From Methylobacter sp. (GTDB lineage Bacteria > Pseudomonadota > Gammaproteobacteria > Methylococcales > Methylomonadaceae), in the NCBI GenBank assembly GCA_030653175.1, contig JAURZV010000052.1:1-64000 (forward strand): a stretch of DNA of 64,000 bases, read 5' to 3'. The notes below the pieces were generated by a model. That model worked only from the letters and a program-made list of their open reading frames with translations, was not told the origin of the DNA and made no database searches. Positions 1 to 9,364 of this stretch are shown here, in pieces (positions within the stretch are counted from its first letter, which is position 1; each line of letters begins with the position of its first letter). A program made the position numbers and the translations under genes.

Positions 1-207
1 GTCGGATTTAGAAATTACATTAACCTAATATATTGATTTTAAATGATATTAATTTCTTATTGTTTTTCATTAGAAAAATAATTATTAAATTATTTCAATG
101 GCTTACTAATTTTTGTAAGCTATAATCCGACAGCCTCCTAGCTGCGAAATCGGCTTACAGTATTTAGTGTAGCTATTTGCCATGAAGATATGTGCTCACA
201 TTATGGC

Positions 208-915
208 TTAGTGATGAATCAAAATAAAATAATCTTTTTTCTGTTTATCTGTAAGTGAGGAGTTGTAAACGTCAACAATATATGAGGGCGAAATGTTATC
301 GTATATTGAGCCAAATGAAGATGGTTTTGGGCTTAATGCTGCATTCAGATAATCAGCAATAGCATGAAACTTAAGTGACCCTTCTTCCGTCATGAGAATT
401 TCATGAAAAGATCTGTTGTCACCCCCACCAAATTTATCGCTGAATGTTGTTGCGTTTATATGATTACTGTTTAATATTTTGGTATAAGCATCCTTTGCTT
501 TTAAAGCACCGAATACTTTATTAGTACCACATAATTCAGATAGTGCAGTATTTTCTTTAAATATTCCAGAAACGCAGTTAGGATGAAGTACATTAATCGT
601 AAATGGACTGCAACCAGCCGCTAACCATTGATCAAGAGAGCCATCACCGGAGTTGCCTGGGGTTTTCCATGCTCCAGGAGAAAACCCAGTATGACAATTA
701 TCTCCTCCGCCGATTCGGCTAGATTGATTGCCAGAGTGCATCCCGCTCACAGTGCAGTGGTATGGGGACTCTCCCAAAACTGTTTTACTGGTCAAAGTCA
801 TAATAACCGGGGCAACTATCCCTGCTTTGGCAAACGATCGCCGTGATTTATCAATCGTTTGATTTATATTTTTATTTTTGTCTGGCTTAACAATTTCGTT
901 GCTTTTCGCGTTCAT
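208..915 (-). CDS. Hypothetical exported protein with twin-arginine-like N-terminus
   Basis: ORF of 235 aa; N-terminus contains SRRSFAKAGIVAPVIMTLTSKTVLG, close to the Tat S-R-R-x-F-x-K motif followed by a hydrophobic stretch. No family recognised. Confidence 0.6.
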   Translation of the reverse strand: MNAKSNEIVKPDKNKNINQTIDKSRRSFAKAGIVAPVIMTLTSKTVLGESPYHCTVSGMHSGNQSSRIGGGDNCHTGFSPGAWKTPGNSGDGSLDQWLAAGCSPFTINVLHPNCVSGIFKENTALSELCGTNKVFGALKAKDAYTKILNSNHINATTFSDKFGGGDNRSFHEILMTEEGSLKFHAIADYLNAALSPKPSSFGSIYDNISPSYIVDVYNSSLTDKQKKDYFILIHH

Positions 916-1076
916 AATTTAATACCTGTATAAGTAAGTTAGGCCGCGTTCTAAGATTAACAAAAACTCCTTTTTTTGTCTACTTCAATTCTCAGTTTCA
1001 TTGCAATGGAAAATGAGTTTGAAGACGAGATTATTCCTAATAGAAAAGGCTGATAAATGGCATAATCTTCTTGATT

Positions 1077-1196
1077 TACTCCCATCTTACTCAGAAAACG
1101 TTCAACTTATGGTACGTAAAAACTGATTAAGCTAATGAATAACAATAACTTTATCTGCTTTTAAAAAGTAGATGTTTTTTTGCTCAGATGGGAGTA
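1077..1196 (+). repeat. TIR element copy A (MITE-like, subfamily 1, 120 bp)
   Basis: Starts TACTCCCATCTTACTCAGAAAACGTTCAACTT, ends AAAAGTAGATGTTTTTTTGCTCAGATGGGAGTA; near-identical in reverse complement to the copy at 18945-19064. Confidence 0.85.
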
Positions 1197-1345
1197 GGAG
1201 TGAGCCGATCTTCAAACATACGCGACCTGAATATCGCGCAAGCTTAAGCCAATTTTTAGCGGTCATTGTTCTCGCCAAATGTCCGACGCCCATTTTTAAC
1301 TACTATGTTAGAATTTTACTTGGCTTTTTTCACATTGATGTAAGT

Positions 1346-2878
1346 ATGGCTAGAGAATTATTAATGAAATCATCTGATTACTGGGTAAAAACAGCGTGGG
1401 GATTGTTTCTAATTACACTCTTATCAATATCCATTTTTTTTGATACATGGAGCTCTATTGTTGAGACTTGGTATCGTTCCAGTACCTATAATCACGGCTT
1501 TGTCATTGCTCCAATCAGTTTATGGTTATGCTGGTCGCGAAGAAGCACCTATCTGACTTTATGTCCGACAATCAGTTGGATAGCGTTAACTGCCGTAATT
1601 GCAAACGGTTTTCTTTGGCTTGTTGCGGACTTGGTTAATATTCAGGTTGTTAAACAATTTGCTGTTGTTGGGATGTTAATAAGCGGATTTTGGGTAATAT
1701 TAGGCGATCGTGTCACTTCAAGTATATTGTTTCCACTGGGTTACCTATTTTTTATGGTTCCTGTCGGGAGTGATCTTATCGCACCATTGATGGAATTTAC
1801 AGCTACATTTTCAGTGTATTTGATCCGTCTCACAGGAATTCCAGTTTTTAGGGAAGGACTTAACCTCAGCTTAACTTCCGGCAACTGGACAGTTGCTGAG
1901 GCTTGTAGTGGCATCAATTATCTAATTGCATCGATATCGCTCGGATTTGTATACGCTTACATTACTTTTTCCAGTTATTGGAAAAGGGCATTGTTTGTGT
2001 TGCTGGCTATTATTGTGCCTGTCTTGGCCAATGGTATTCGCGCCTTTTTAATTGTAATGCTAGGGCACTTTAGTAATATGACATTGGCCGTGGGTGTTGA
2101 TCATATCATTTACGGCGCATTATTTTTTGGCTTGGTAATGATGCTATTGTTTTATCTGAGCTCTTTTTGGAAAGATCCACCAATATGCCAAACACAAGAT
2201 TTATCAAGATCTAAGCAAGGAACGATAACAACGTTTGCTAATCAAGCGTTTTTTTCGGCATTATTTTTAGTTGGTTTTTTAAATTTGATCTGGCCTGTAG
2301 GTTCTGTTTGGTTATCTAAGGCGCAACAAGTACCTGAAAATAATGGATTGGGTCAGAAGATCGCTTTCAGTGGAAAGGGTTGGGAGTCTGTGCAAGATCC
2401 ACAATGGGGATGGTCGCCTCATTTTAATGGGGTTAGTGCGGATTCGATGATGTATTTTTCCAATGGTCAGGCTATTTTCGGTATCTATAGAGCCAGCTTT
2501 GGGCGGGAATCACAAGAAGAGGCGGAACTCGTCAATTCACAGAATGTGCTGGTGACATCGGTGCAGCATAACGCATGGAAAACAGTTCAAACCAGCACTG
2601 TTCAGTTGATGGAGTATGATGGTAAACCGCTGTTGGTTGAGCAGGCGGTACTTGGCGGAAGCGAAAGAAATTTAGTTGTTTTGCGCTGGTATCAAATTGG
2701 TGCACACAATACAGCTGATCCTTATCGAGCTAAATGGCTGCAATTAATTAAACGTTTATCGAAAGATTCATCATCTGAATTACAGATTATTTTGTTGGTT
2801 GAAGCCCCGCGTGATGACTATCAGCAAGCGCAATTATTTTTAAAAAAGATTGCACAAAGCTGGCTTGCTGTTAAGTAG
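1346..2878 (+). CDS. xrtA: Exosortase (XrtA/EpsH-like) with C-terminal EpsI-like domain
   Basis: Multi-TM N-terminal region with exosortase signature segments AEACSGINYLIASISLGF (Cys), PVLANGIRAFLIVMLGH (Arg), VGVDHIIYGALFFG (His); C-terminal soluble region EpsI-like. ORF track starts at 1172, but that ATG lies inside a repeat element; ATG 1346 or 1364 is more likely. Confidence 0.9.
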   Translation: MARELLMKSSDYWVKTAWGLFLITLLSISIFFDTWSSIVETWYRSSTYNHGFVIAPISLWLCWSRRSTYLTLCPTISWIALTAVIANGFLWLVADLVNIQVVKQFAVVGMLISGFWVILGDRVTSSILFPLGYLFFMVPVGSDLIAPLMEFTATFSVYLIRLTGIPVFREGLNLSLTSGNWTVAEACSGINYLIASISLGFVYAYITFSSYWKRALFVLLAIIVPVLANGIRAFLIVMLGHFSNMTLAVGVDHIIYGALFFGLVMMLLFYLSSFWKDPPICQTQDLSRSKQGTITTFANQAFFSALFLVGFLNLIWPVGSVWLSKAQQVPENNGLGQKIAFSGKGWESVQDPQWGWSPHFNGVSADSMMYFSNGQAIFGIYRASFGRESQEEAELVNSQNVLVTSVQHNAWKTVQTSTVQLMEYDGKPLLVEQAVLGGSERNLVVLRWYQIGAHNTADPYRAKWLQLIKRLSKDSSSELQIILLVEAPRDDYQQAQLFLKKIAQSWLAVK

Positions 2879-2966
2879 GCATGCTTTATATTTCCTGATT
2901 AGCAAGATGTTTCAGCCGGGTGTGATTAAAAGTGCTGGGAATTCATAGCAACATGATGCAGCCGAG

Positions 2967-3071
2967 TAGGGCGTGCCGCGCGCGCCGCGCGCGCCTTCTT
3001 CGCAGCCAGGAATTAAATCGAGTAGAGACGCAATATTGCGAACTCCCTTCTGGCGCGCGCAGCACGCCCTA
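2967..3071. repeat. Near-perfect 20-bp inverted repeat with 65-nt loop
   Basis: TAGGGCGTGCCGCGCGCGCC (2967-2986) versus GGCGCGCGCAGCACGCCCTA (3052-3071), one mismatch; loop contains palindrome CGCAATATTGCG. Confidence 0.85.
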
Positions 3072-3720
3072 GTGTGCCCAGCATGGGCTAAAACTTGTTA
3101 TCTGAAAGGAGATAACCGGAAGTAGTAACGACAACCGTAGTGAAACTGCAAGGGGGAAACCGCGAGGTCAGCCTGAAAGAAGCGGATAGCAAAAGCACGA
3201 CCGTAGGAACACGAACAAGCAGAGAGGCAGGGTGTGGGCGATGAGCATGCTAGGAAATGCGAAATCCAACCGTTACCGAAAGACACATCAAGTAGAGCTT
3301 GGCGGCACGGGCAGAAAGTTTTAGCACCTTACCTGGGGAGATCTCCGGTATGAGAGTATTGGAGAAGTCAGCAGAGGCCGTAGTAGCGAGGAAGTCCCCG
3401 GTAATGGGGATGGAGCAAAGGGCCGAAGGAACAGAAATGCGACTAAACAGCTTTCAATGGGGAGCGCGTAGTCATCTGAAACCGAAAGGAGCGGCAACTG
3501 CGGCAGCTTCCTGACGGGTAGTTATTGGAAACGCCTGGTGGATACGGGGCGAAGCCGAAACTATAGATGGCAAGCTCAACATTAAGGGCTCTAAAGTAAG
3601 ATGCGTTGACAGAGAGGAAAACTCTGGGCGGTGAAAACCGTTGGTTCCAACCGCCGGATGCGAAAAACCGCATGTCCGGTGGTGTGGGAGAGGTAACGGG
3701 CGCAATCCCGTTACCCCGAC
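3072..3720 (+). mobile_element. ORF-less group II intron (possibly class C)
   Basis: 5' end GTGTGCCC (GUGYG-type); domain V-like hairpin ACCGCCGGATGCGAAAAACCGCATGTCCGGTGGT; domain VI-like hairpin GGTAACGGGCGCAATCCCGTTACC; 3' end CCCCGAC (AY). Interior resembles group II intron ribozyme sequence; no RT ORF. Confidence 0.75.
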
Positions 3721-3954
3721 CCGATCGTTAAATATTGCCATCCATGCAGGTATGACGGTGTTGACTGAGGTTCCTTGCTAATCAGGTTATATTTTATGCG
3801 TCCCTAATAAAAGCCCGTGCTATTTTATTAAGTGATACTGGACTTAAATAGCCGTTCAAAAGTTATTTAACATTTTCAGGTAGATTTTAGTTCAGGCAAA
3901 ATAGCACACGAACATTTTTAAGGTCTTGAAAAGATCCATAGGAAAAGCGAAACA

Positions 3955-4347
3955 TTACCGCTCACAAGGAACAAGCTCATATTGTCGCCGGTCGCCAACA
4001 CGTTGATCAATAATGTCTTGGGGGGCATCGTGAGAAGCTTTTCTTGGATCGTTTTGTTCAGATCTGATGTGGTATTCTCTAACAGTTATACGTCTACCAT
4101 TTACAGCTTTTCTATCAAGCTGTTTAATGACCAGAGATGCAACGTCATCGGGCATTATTGTAACTACGCCATGAGCATTGAGCATGTTTTTTTCCTTGTC
4201 TAATAAATTGAGCAGCGTTATATCAACAATAGTTCCTGGAAGATGAAAAAATCGATAAAAAGGACTGCACTTAATAGCAGGTTTAATGACCTCAACCAAA
4301 TCTGATTTTTGGGTGGTCGGTGGAATATTTTTAAAAAAAACAAGCAT
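3955..4347 (-). CDS. RRM-like RNA-binding protein
   Basis: N-terminal LVFFKNIPPTTQKSDLVEVIKP resembles RNP2; HGVVTIMPDDVASLVIKQLDRKAVNGRRITVREYHIR resembles the end of an RRM fold. Confidence 0.5.
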   Translation of the reverse strand: MLVFFKNIPPTTQKSDLVEVIKPAIKCSPFYRFFHLPGTIVDITLLNLLDKEKNMLNAHGVVTIMPDDVASLVIKQLDRKAVNGRRITVREYHIRSEQNDPRKASHDAPQDIIDQRVGDRRQYELVPCER

Positions 4348-4546
4348 ATATAAAAGCCTTATAATATAAAGTGAACCATATGTTTAAAATAATGGTTCTT
4401 TACTTGCTTTCCTTTGGTAGAAAGAACATCAAGTTTTTGAAAGCCAACAACCTTTTTATTATTCATTTTTACTCCCTTTGTTTTTATTGTTTGCGTGGGA
4501 CAATATTCATATAATTTGAAATGCAAATATTTAAGAGGATAGGTGC

Positions 4547-4655
4547 TACTCCCATCTTACTTTGAAAACGTACAACTTTAAAAACAACGAAGCATCATGT
4601 GAATCAATGGATGCGACCTTTAAAAGGTATACGATTTTTCACTCAGACGGGAGTA
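4547..4655 (+). repeat. TIR element copy B (MITE-like, subfamily 2, 109 bp)
   Basis: TACTCCCATCTTACTTTGAAAACGTACAACTTT...TATACGATTTTTCACTCAGACGGGAGTA; interior differs from subfamily 1 but matches the 27763 copy (ATACGATTTTTCACTCAGA). Confidence 0.75.
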
Positions 4656-4686
4656 ATAGCGTTATTAGTGTTTGTGGTAAGTTTTC

Positions 4687-4702
4687 AGCATTATTTGAAC
4701 CA
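4687..4702 (-). promoter_or_regulatory. Candidate sigma-54 promoter
   Basis: Minus strand TGGTTCAAATAATGCT: GG-N10-GC spacing with partial match to TGGCACRNNNNTTGCW; exactly 75 bp from the 17-nt box at 4777. Confidence 0.4.
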
Positions 4703-4776
4703 AAAAATAATTTATATTAATTTACAAGGTATTGTGATGATATGGCATGTATTTGATCGCTAAAAGTATTTAATTG

Positions 4777-4793
4777 TGTAAAAAAAGCTGACA
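4777..4793 (+). promoter_or_regulatory. 17-nt box 1 (candidate PrsR-type enhancer site)
   Basis: TGTAAAAAAAGCTGACA; 16/17 identical to the box at 11706. Confidence 0.5.
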
Positions 4794-5108
4794 ATTTGTG
4801 CGAATGTAATGTTTTTTATTAGTGCCCTCATTACTGAGATTTTCTCCGCAGAGATTCAAGCGAATTAAAACGGGGCTTGGAAACAGGGTATTAATTACTG
4901 TTATTTTGGATATTTACGAGAACTAAATGAACAGTCTTATAGACTACTTTTCACCCCCTTTGAATATCTCTATGTTTGAACGTAAGAAATTACATAGTGT
5001 CTGAAAGGTAATCCATATTAATTTTTTCTCACAGATTATTTATCATGTTGAGCTATGCTATACCATTAAAACTGCTTCAATTTTCCAGTTGATGCTAACA
5101 ATTAAAGT

Positions 5109-6086
5109 TTGACTAACAGGTTTATCACAAGCAGGATTGTATTAATGTATTTTCGTAAGCTTAGCGCTCTTCAGTTAATTATTTTTCTTAGTCTAAATAT
5201 TGTTGTCGATTTGACAAGTTTTGCCTCGACAGAGCAAGTTACGGAGACGAAGCCGAATGGTTCAAAAATGCCCGGCGATCAGCTTATGGGTGTGGGCGCT
5301 CTAGGACGGATCGAGCCTCGTAGCCGGGTTATTCGCGTCTCTCATAATGCAGGTGCTGAAGGGGCTAATTTACAGAAACTTTTTTTTCAGGAAGGTGATC
5401 TGGTCAAAAATGAAGACGCGCTAGGTTTATTGGCCGATCATAATAAAAGGCAAGCGGATATTGAAGTCGCAAAAGCTAATGTGAAGGTGCTTGAGGCAAA
5501 ACTAGCCGTTGAAAAAATTACCCATGCCTATGACGAGAAAGAGCATGCCCGTTATCAATCGCTTATTAAAACAGCTACAGCCAGTGTTTCAATGGCCGAT
5601 CAAAAACGTCTGGCTTTCCAACGATCGCAAGCAATAATAATTCAATTGCAAGCGGAAATCGCAAGCGCTAAGGCCGACCAACAGGTAGCGGAAGAAAATC
5701 TAGCTAAAACCGTCATCAAAGCGCCTATTGCCGGCACTATTATCAAAATACAGGCCCGGCCGGGTGAAAGAATTACAGACAAGGGATTATTGGAAATGGC
5801 TGATTTGACTCAGCTTGATGTCGTGGCGGAAGTCTATGAAGTAGATTTGCCTAAAGTCCACGTCGGTCAAACAGCGGAAATTCAATTGGTGGGTTATCCA
5901 GTCCCTTATAAGGCTCAAGTGCGGGAACTTGGCTTTCAGGTCAGAAAAAATGACCTAAACGATACCGATCCGCTGGCTGACAAAGACAACAGGATTATCG
6001 AAGTACGACTGACCCTGGAAGATAAAGCAGTTACCGATTTACAACACCAGATTTACCGGCAGGTCCAGACACGGATACTGCCATGA
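5109..6086 (+). CDS. HlyD/DevB-like periplasmic adaptor of ABC exporter
   Basis: Biotinyl-lipoyl-like segment (VIKAPIAGTIIKIQARPGERIT) and coiled coil; followed by DevC-like and DevA-like genes. ATG at 5145 is an alternative to the TTG start. Confidence 0.8.
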   Translation: MTNRFITSRIVLMYFRKLSALQLIIFLSLNIVVDLTSFASTEQVTETKPNGSKMPGDQLMGVGALGRIEPRSRVIRVSHNAGAEGANLQKLFFQEGDLVKNEDALGLLADHNKRQADIEVAKANVKVLEAKLAVEKITHAYDEKEHARYQSLIKTATASVSMADQKRLAFQRSQAIIIQLQAEIASAKADQQVAEENLAKTVIKAPIAGTIIKIQARPGERITDKGLLEMADLTQLDVVAEVYEVDLPKVHVGQTAEIQLVGYPVPYKAQVRELGFQVRKNDLNDTDPLADKDNRIIEVRLTLEDKAVTDLQHQIYRQVQTRILP

Positions 6087-7252
6087 GTCTGATTACCGCG
6101 TTTTCGTTTCCTGCGCGTCTGGCTTGGCGACAGTTGCTTCATGATCGCACCAAACTCATTGCGGCGATATGCGGAGTATTGTTTGCTACAGTGTTAGTAT
6201 TCATGCAGCTGGGTTTTAAAGATGCACTTTATGCCGGTGCCTCTTACGCACCAATGAAACTGGACGGTGATTTATTCATTATGCACAAACAAACCGAAGC
6301 CATGTGGCGTTCGGTGCTATTTGACCGTAGCGAACTGATGCGTGCTCTCGGTCATCCTGAAGTAGTTTCCGCCTATCCTATGTATATAGGATTGACTCCA
6401 TTCAAGGTTACAGACACGCGAATTAAAAGAACCTTGATGGTCTACGGATATGATCCGGATGCTAATCTTATGGATATCAAGGAAATCCAGGCTAAGCACG
6501 AACTGCTTCGTCAACAAGACACGATAATGTTTGATGAGTCCTCCCGGCCTGAATTCGGTCCTATGCGACAATTAATGTCCGAGGGCAAAGACCTCAACGA
6601 AATTAATGATCATAAGGTTAAAACAGTAGGGCTTTTTCGCTTGGGCATATCTTTTTCGGCTGACGCTAATGTGGTCACCAGTGATTTGAATTTTTTACGG
6701 ATTTTCCGTGGCCGTAGTCCTGACCAAATCGACATGGGCATTATAAAGCTGTTACCGGGCGCCAATGCAGAGAAAGTCAAAGCAGAGCTTATTGCCAAGC
6801 TTAATGAAAATATCGTTTTGTTTACCGCTGACCAATTAATCGAATTTGAAAAAGTTTATTGGCAAATTAAAACGCCTATCGGCTTTGTCTTCGGTTTTGG
6901 GATGATTATGGGATTGATAGTGGGTATGGTCATCGTTTACCAGATTCTCTTTACCGACATCACCAATCATCTGAATGAGTTTGCCACTTTAAAAGCCATG
7001 GGTTACAAGAACAGCTATTTTGTCAAAGTCGTTTTTGCATCCGCATTTCTTTTGGCTATTTTAGGCTTTATACCGGGTTTTATCTTGTCATTGGGCCTTT
7101 ATCGTCTGGCTGAGGGACAAATTTTTATGCCGATGCCTATGACCTTAAATAAAATTATTACCATTTTTTTATTTATTTTAACCATGTGTGCAACAGCCGG
7201 ACTGCTTGCCATGCGTAAACTTAAAGCGGCCAATCCGGCAGATATGTTCTGA
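6083..7252 (+). CDS. DevC-like ABC transporter permease (FtsX-type)
   Basis: N-terminal TM followed by large periplasmic domain and C-terminal TMs (FGMIMGLIVGMVIVYQILFTDITNHLNEFATLKAMGY). Confidence 0.85.
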   Translation: MSLITAFSFPARLAWRQLLHDRTKLIAAICGVLFATVLVFMQLGFKDALYAGASYAPMKLDGDLFIMHKQTEAMWRSVLFDRSELMRALGHPEVVSAYPMYIGLTPFKVTDTRIKRTLMVYGYDPDANLMDIKEIQAKHELLRQQDTIMFDESSRPEFGPMRQLMSEGKDLNEINDHKVKTVGLFRLGISFSADANVVTSDLNFLRIFRGRSPDQIDMGIIKLLPGANAEKVKAELIAKLNENIVLFTADQLIEFEKVYWQIKTPIGFVFGFGMIMGLIVGMVIVYQILFTDITNHLNEFATLKAMGYKNSYFVKVVFASAFLLAILGFIPGFILSLGLYRLAEGQIFMPMPMTLNKIITIFLFILTMCATAGLLAMRKLKAANPADMF

Positions 7253-7926
7253 TGGCAGCTATGATTAATGTACAGAATCTGGATTTCAGTTACGGCAGCG
7301 GGGAGTTGAAAAATCAGGTATTAAAAAAGGTAAGCCTCACTATAGATGCAGGTGAGGTCGTTATTATGACCGGGCCTTCGGGTTCGGGGAAAACCACCTT
7401 GCTGACCATCATTGGCGGATTGCGCCAGGCTGAAGTAGGCAGTGTCTCAGTATTAGACAAGCAACTTGTCGACAGTATAGAGCGCATCAAAGTGCAGGTA
7501 CGCCAGCAAATAGGCTATATTTTCCAGCAACATAACCTGCTTAAATCCTTAACTGCGGTGCAAAATGTCAGCATGACGCTTGAAATGCATAACGGCCTAA
7601 ATGAACAAGAACGGCTTAAGCGTTCGGCCGAGATGCTTTCCGCTGTGGGCTTGGCAGACCGGCTGCATTATAAACCTGAGCAGCTTTCAGGCGGACAGCG
7701 CCAACGCGTATCGATTGCGCGCGCTTTGGTAGGTAACCCAAAAATCATACTTGCGGACGAACCTACCGCATCGCTGGATAAGCAAAGCGGCCATGATGCT
7801 GTGAGCATCCTAAAAAAGCTGGCCAGGGAATCAAGCACGACCATATTGCTGGTGACTCATGACTACCGAATTCTCGATGTCGCCGATCGCATAGTAGAGC
7901 TGGAAGATGGCATTATCAAAAACTGA
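7252..7926 (+). CDS. DevA-like ABC transporter ATP-binding protein
   Basis: Walker A GPSGSGKTT, signature LSGGQRQRVSIARAL, Walker B ILADEPTASLD. Confidence 0.93.
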   Translation: MAAMINVQNLDFSYGSGELKNQVLKKVSLTIDAGEVVIMTGPSGSGKTTLLTIIGGLRQAEVGSVSVLDKQLVDSIERIKVQVRQQIGYIFQQHNLLKSLTAVQNVSMTLEMHNGLNEQERLKRSAEMLSAVGLADRLHYKPEQLSGGQRQRVSIARALVGNPKIILADEPTASLDKQSGHDAVSILKKLARESSTTILLVTHDYRILDVADRIVELEDGIIKN

Positions 7927-8033
7927 AGATTTTAACAGCCTGATTGTGATGTTTAAGGTGATATCCATTAATAAATATTCCATCGGTAAAACTGATAACA
8001 CACAAGTCCTAATCTCATACACGAGTATGCTTT

Positions 8034-9323
8034 ATGTTAATGAATAGAAATCGCCTGATTACCGGCTTGATAAGCGTTTTAACGGTATTTACTGCTACGG
8101 AAGCTTTTGCAGAGACGCTGGAAGATGCCTGGAACAGCGCCATTAATAACAACCATCAGATCAAATCGGCGAAAGCCGATACCAGCGCCTCCGAACAGCA
8201 GTTGCATTCAGCGCAGGGGCAGCGGTTGCCCGATCTTAATGTAAGCAGCGGGTACACTCAGTTTAGTGAAACCCCGGCGGCAAAGACTCGGATAGAGGGC
8301 CAAACGGCTCAGTTTAACACCGCTCAGGCCGGAAGCGTGAAAGCCCAGGCGATAGCTTCGGTGCCGATTTTCACCAGCGGACGTATCAGTCATAACATTG
8401 ATGCCGCCGAAGCCACCTTGCAAGCTGTTCAATCCAATGAAATCACCTCGGTATTGAATATCAAAATGCAGGTGGCGGAAGCCTATATCGCGGTATTGCG
8501 CATGGATAGCGCCTTGCAGGTCGCGCAAAGCCATGTTGATGCTCTAGAGCTGCACATGAAGGATGTGAATAACCTGTTCGACCAAGGCATAGTCGCGCGC
8601 AATGACGTACTGGCGGCCAATGTGGAACTGGCCAATGCCCAGCAGCTGGTCGTACAGGCGAATAATCAACTGGACATTGCCCGGGCGCGCTATAACCAGT
8701 TACTGGATCGAAATCTTGCCGATGAGGTTAAACTGGCTCATCAGTTCCCTGAAGCCCCACAAGGAACATTAAACGATCTGAGCGGCAATGCGTTAAAACA
8801 ACGGCCCGAATTGGTCACACTGGCGCAGCAAATAGAGTCGCTAGGCCAACAGGCGCAGAGTGTAAAAGCCGGGCTGTTGCCGCAGGTCGCCGTCAATGGC
8901 GGCTATCAATATCAGGAAAACCGCTATCAGGCCTTTGAAGGCATGTGGATGGCCAATGTCGGCATGGATTGGAAAATATTTGACGGCAGTTCCGGTCATC
9001 GCAGCGATGCGCTTACCCGACAAGCTATTTCCTTAAAAGAGCAACGCGACAACTTATCCAGTGTGATCGGATTGCAGGTACGCCAAGCCTGGCTGGATAT
9101 TCAAGAAACGCAAAAACGCATCGCAATGACAAAGCAAGCCATCGCTCAAGCCGATGAAAACTTAAAAGTCACCACTGACCGCTACCGTCAGGGCTTATCC
9201 ATCAATACCGAGGTGCTTAAGGCAGAAGACTTGCGCACTGTTACTCTGGGCAATTTCAACAATGCCACGCTGGATGCCGCATTGGCTGTCCTTCATTTGC
9301 GCCGTGCAGTAGGTATTTTGTAA
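8034..9323 (+). CDS. TolC-family outer membrane efflux protein
   Basis: Signal peptide, TolC-like repeats (ALQVAQSHVDALELHMKDVNNLFDQGIVARNDVLAANVELANAQ). Confidence 0.9.
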   Translation: MLMNRNRLITGLISVLTVFTATEAFAETLEDAWNSAINNNHQIKSAKADTSASEQQLHSAQGQRLPDLNVSSGYTQFSETPAAKTRIEGQTAQFNTAQAGSVKAQAIASVPIFTSGRISHNIDAAEATLQAVQSNEITSVLNIKMQVAEAYIAVLRMDSALQVAQSHVDALELHMKDVNNLFDQGIVARNDVLAANVELANAQQLVVQANNQLDIARARYNQLLDRNLADEVKLAHQFPEAPQGTLNDLSGNALKQRPELVTLAQQIESLGQQAQSVKAGLLPQVAVNGGYQYQENRYQAFEGMWMANVGMDWKIFDGSSGHRSDALTRQAISLKEQRDNLSSVIGLQVRQAWLDIQETQKRIAMTKQAIAQADENLKVTTDRYRQGLSINTEVLKAEDLRTVTLGNFNNATLDAALAVLHLRRAVGIL

Positions 9324-9337
9324 AGACCGAGTGAAGT

Positions 9338-9360
9338 AAACGGATATAGTATATCGGTTT
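9338..9360. terminator. Candidate bidirectional terminator between convergent genes
   Basis: AAACGGATATA-G-TATATCGGTTT hairpin with one mismatch. Confidence 0.4.
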
Positions 9361-9364
9361 AGAC

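Noticed and set aside
3299-3514. ORF of 71 aa, and reverse ORFs at 3098-3286, 3443-3673 and 3472-3741
   Set aside because: They lie inside the group II intron ribozyme and show no RT or other family features.
4359-4467. Possible small basic peptide ORF upstream of the RRM-like gene
   Set aside because: On careful frame check it terminates after about 11 codons (MNNKKVVGFSKT*).
4794-5108. Sigma-54 promoter for the DevBCA operon downstream of box 1
   Set aside because: No GG-N10-GC element found on the plus strand in this gap.
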